From Hyphomicrobiales bacterium (GTDB lineage Bacteria; Pseudomonadota; Alphaproteobacteria; Rhizobiales; S144-23): a stretch of DNA of 6,108 nucleotides. Made by a program: the position numbers and the translations under genes. The notes below the pieces were generated by a model, which saw only the letters and a list, made by a program, of their open reading frames with translations, made no database searches and was not told the origin of the DNA. Where the stretch lies: NCBI GenBank assembly GCA_015494375.1, contig WGBL01000434.1, positions 1 through 6,108 of the forward strand. Reading direction: 5' to 3'. Position 1 is the stretch's first letter. Every line of letters begins with the position of its first letter. Shown here one piece after another: positions 4,208-6,108 of the stretch.

Positions 4208-6108
4208 CCGCCACGGGTCGCGGGCGTTGCCGAAACGTAATGGTGCGATAGTGCGGGCGCAATTCCTCCGGTGCAAAATGATCGACCGCAATGACCCGGC
4301 CGACAAGCTCTTCGGCCTCACGCAGCCTTGCGGCCTCGCCATCGCTGATGATACCCTTCTCGGCAGCCTCCGCAATCCAGTCGCGATCATGGAAGCGGGC
4401 GATGATTCCGGCCCGCACGGCCTTGTCAACCTTGCGCGCGATCGGCTCGGCGGCAATCACCCGCGGCAAGGCATGCTCAAGAAGCCCCATGGGATCGCGG
4501 GTGTCGTCGTGGCTGAAGATGTAGCGGGTCAGGCGGTCGCGCACCTCACCGGGCTCGAGGACGAGGCGCACGGCCGCCTTGGCGAGGCGATCGGAGGCGG
4601 GGCGCCGGCGGCGGCCGAGCGGGAAAACGAGGGGCCGCAGGAACCACCGCACGGGCGCGAACGGGAAATTGTCGATGGCGCCCGCGAGCGCCTCCTCAAA
4701 GCGGTAAAGACTGTTGGCGGCCGCCATGTCGACAATCACCCGGTCGGCGCGCGGGCGGCCGTCGTCCTCATAGCGCTTCAGGACCGAGGAGAGCATGTAA
4801 AGCTCGCTCAGGGCATCGGCCATGCGGCCGGCAATGCGCTGCCTGGCCTTGAGGCCGCCGCCGAGAAGCGCAACGGTGAGATCAGCGACAAGGGCAAAGC
4901 TTTGGCTTGCGCGCGCCAATTGCCGGTACCAGTTGCCGAGCGAGCCCCCGCCTTCGGGCCGGCTCGCAAACCGCCCGCCCGTGAGGTTGTGGAACAGGGC
5001 GCCGAAGACGTTGGCCACCGCAAACGAGACATGGCCGAGGAACGCCTCCTCGAACTGCAAAAGCCCTTGGCTGCGATCGGCGGCCTCGGCGGCGGCAATT
5101 TCCTTGTAGAGATAGGGGTGGCTGCGCAACGCGCCCTGGCTGAAAGTGATGAGCGAGCGGGTGAGAATGTTGGCGCCCTCGACCGTGATGCCAACGGGCA
5201 CCATCTGATAGGCGGCAAAGAGATAGTTCGACGGCCCATCACAGACGGCCTTGCCGGCATGGATGTCCATGGCGTCGTTGACCGCCTGGCGCATGCGCTC
5301 GGTGATCTGATACTTCATGAGGGCCGAGATGACGGCGGGCTTCTCGCCGGCTGAGACCATCGCCGCCGTCACCGCGCGGGCCGCCTCGCTCACATAGGCG
5401 TTCTCGACAAGGCGTGCGAGGCGCTCCTCGATGCCTTCCATGCGGCCGATGGCGATGCCGAACTGCTTGCGAATGCGGGCATAGGCCGAGCTCGTGCGCA
5501 GCATCGCCTTGATGCCCGCGGTGCCTGACGAGGGCAGCGAGATGGCGCGCCCCGCCGAGAGGCATTCCATCAGCATGCGCCAGCCGTGGCCCGCCATGGC
5601 GGCGCCACCGATGATCCAGTCGATCGGAATAAAGACATCGCGGCCGCTCACGGGACCGTTGGGCCAGGCGCCCTGGGCCGGCAGATGGCGGCGGCCGATT
5701 TCGACCCCCGGATGGTCGGCCGGCAGAAGCGCCAGCGTTATACCGACATCTTCCTTGCCACCGAGCAACCCGTCGGGGTCGAAAAGACGAAAGGCGAGGC
5801 CGACAAGCGTCGCCACGGGCGCGAGCGTGATATAGCGCTTCTCAAAGGTCAGTCGGATGCCCGTGACCTCGCGGCCCTCGTGCTCGCCCTTGCAAACAAT
5901 GCCGATGTCGCGCATGGCGGCCGCATCCGAGCCCGAGGTCGGCCCCGTCAAGGCAAAGCACGGGATCTCGTCGCCGCGGGCCAGGCGCGGCAAATAATGC
6001 TCTTTTTGTGCATCGGTCCCATATTTCTCGATGAGCTCGCCGGGCCCGAGCGAGTTGGGCACCATGACGATGGTCGCCACCTCGGGATTGCGCGAGGCGA
6101 TTTTGCCG
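4197..6108 (-). CDS. fadE: Acyl-CoA dehydrogenase, FadE type (5' end outside window)
   Basis: This gene encodes the flavin-dependent first step of beta-oxidation, acyl-CoA to trans-2-enoyl-CoA, with electrons probably leaving through electron-transfer flavoprotein. The frame is open to the right edge, so 636 C-terminal residues are visible. E. coli FadE is about 814 residues, so roughly 170-190 N-terminal residues should lie outside. Counting from the first visible residue, landmarks are VPNSLGPGEL near 15-24, CFALTGPTSGSDA at 50-62 (flavin/substrate contact region), TFEKRYITLAP at 87-97, RKQFG at 213-217, MDIHAGKAV at 280-288 and TVEGANILTRS near 308-318. The Glu of VEGANILT (codon 5178-5180) matches by position the catalytic base of acyl-CoA dehydrogenases. 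The last 300 or so residues form the extra C-terminal domain (DUF1974-like) that separates long FadE enzymes from ordinary 380-residue dehydrogenases. A GTG at 6080 is an internal Val codon, not the start. The TAG stop lies inside a 9-bp tandem repeat. The family call is very secure from its close resemblance to E. coli FadE. Confidence 0.96.
   Translation of the reverse strand, partial: GKIASRNPEVATIVMVPNSLGPGELIEKYGTDAQKEHYLPRLARGDEIPCFALTGPTSGSDAAAMRDIGIVCKGEHEGREVTGIRLTFEKRYITLAPVATLVGLAFRLFDPDGLLGGKEDVGITLALLPADHPGVEIGRRHLPAQGAWPNGPVSGRDVFIPIDWIIGGAAMAGHGWRMLMECLSAGRAISLPSSGTAGIKAMLRTSSAYARIRKQFGIAIGRMEGIEERLARLVENAYVSEAARAVTAAMVSAGEKPAVISALMKYQITERMRQAVNDAMDIHAGKAVCDGPSNYLFAAYQMVPVGITVEGANILTRSLITFSQGALRSHPYLYKEIAAAEAADRSQGLLQFEEAFLGHVSFAVANVFGALFHNLTGGRFASRPEGGGSLGNWYRQLARASQSFALVADLTVALLGGGLKARQRIAGRMADALSELYMLSSVLKRYEDDGRPRADRVIVDMAAANSLYRFEEALAGAIDNFPFAPVRWFLRPLVFPLGRRRRPASDRLAKAAVRLVLEPGEVRDRLTRYIFSHDDTRDPMGLLEHALPRVIAAEPIARKVDKAVRAGIIARFHDRDWIAEAAEKGIISDGEAARLREAEELVGRVIAVDHFAPEELRPHYRTITFRQRPRPVAAAE

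Noticed and set aside
4227..5354. 375-codon open frame on the + strand, antisense to fadE
   Set aside because: It is a shadow of the FadE frame; low-complexity composition, no ribosome binding site and no recognisable motif.

Overview
This GC-rich window carries three minus-strand genes that together form a fatty-acid beta-oxidation cluster. In transcription order they are an acyl-CoA dehydrogenase of the FadE type (its 5' part lies beyond the right edge), a bifunctional enoyl-CoA hydratase/3-hydroxyacyl-CoA dehydrogenase of the FadJ type, and a 3-ketoacyl-CoA thiolase of the FadI type. Gene order, base composition and protein character suggest a Proteobacterium, most likely an alphaproteobacterium. 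No rRNA or other lineage marker is present, so this is an inference.

Layout from right to left, following transcription: fadE occupies 6108-4197. A 324-bp gap at 4196-3873 holds three different short tandem-repeat patches and a stem-loop. fadJ occupies 3872-1842. A 245-bp gap at 1841-1597 holds a possible promoter for the thiolase gene. fadI occupies 1596-304. The last 303 bases contain no convincing gene, but include an AT-rich stretch with a perfect dyad and a promoter-like hexamer facing out of the window to the left.

The proteins act in sequence. FadE oxidises acyl-CoA to trans-2-enoyl-CoA and passes electrons on, presumably to electron-transfer flavoprotein. FadJ hydrates the enoyl-CoA and oxidises the product to 3-ketoacyl-CoA with NAD+. 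FadI cleaves that with CoA to acetyl-CoA and a shortened acyl-CoA. FadJ and FadI homologues form a complex. The gaps of 324 and 245 bp mean the genes need not be a single tight operon.

The genes are ordinary and intact as far as they can be seen. I do not see a new biological system here. The unusual material is the repeat-rich fadE-fadJ gap, in particular that the fadE stop codon lies inside a 9-bp tandem repeat and differs by one base from a sense codon of neighbouring repeat units.
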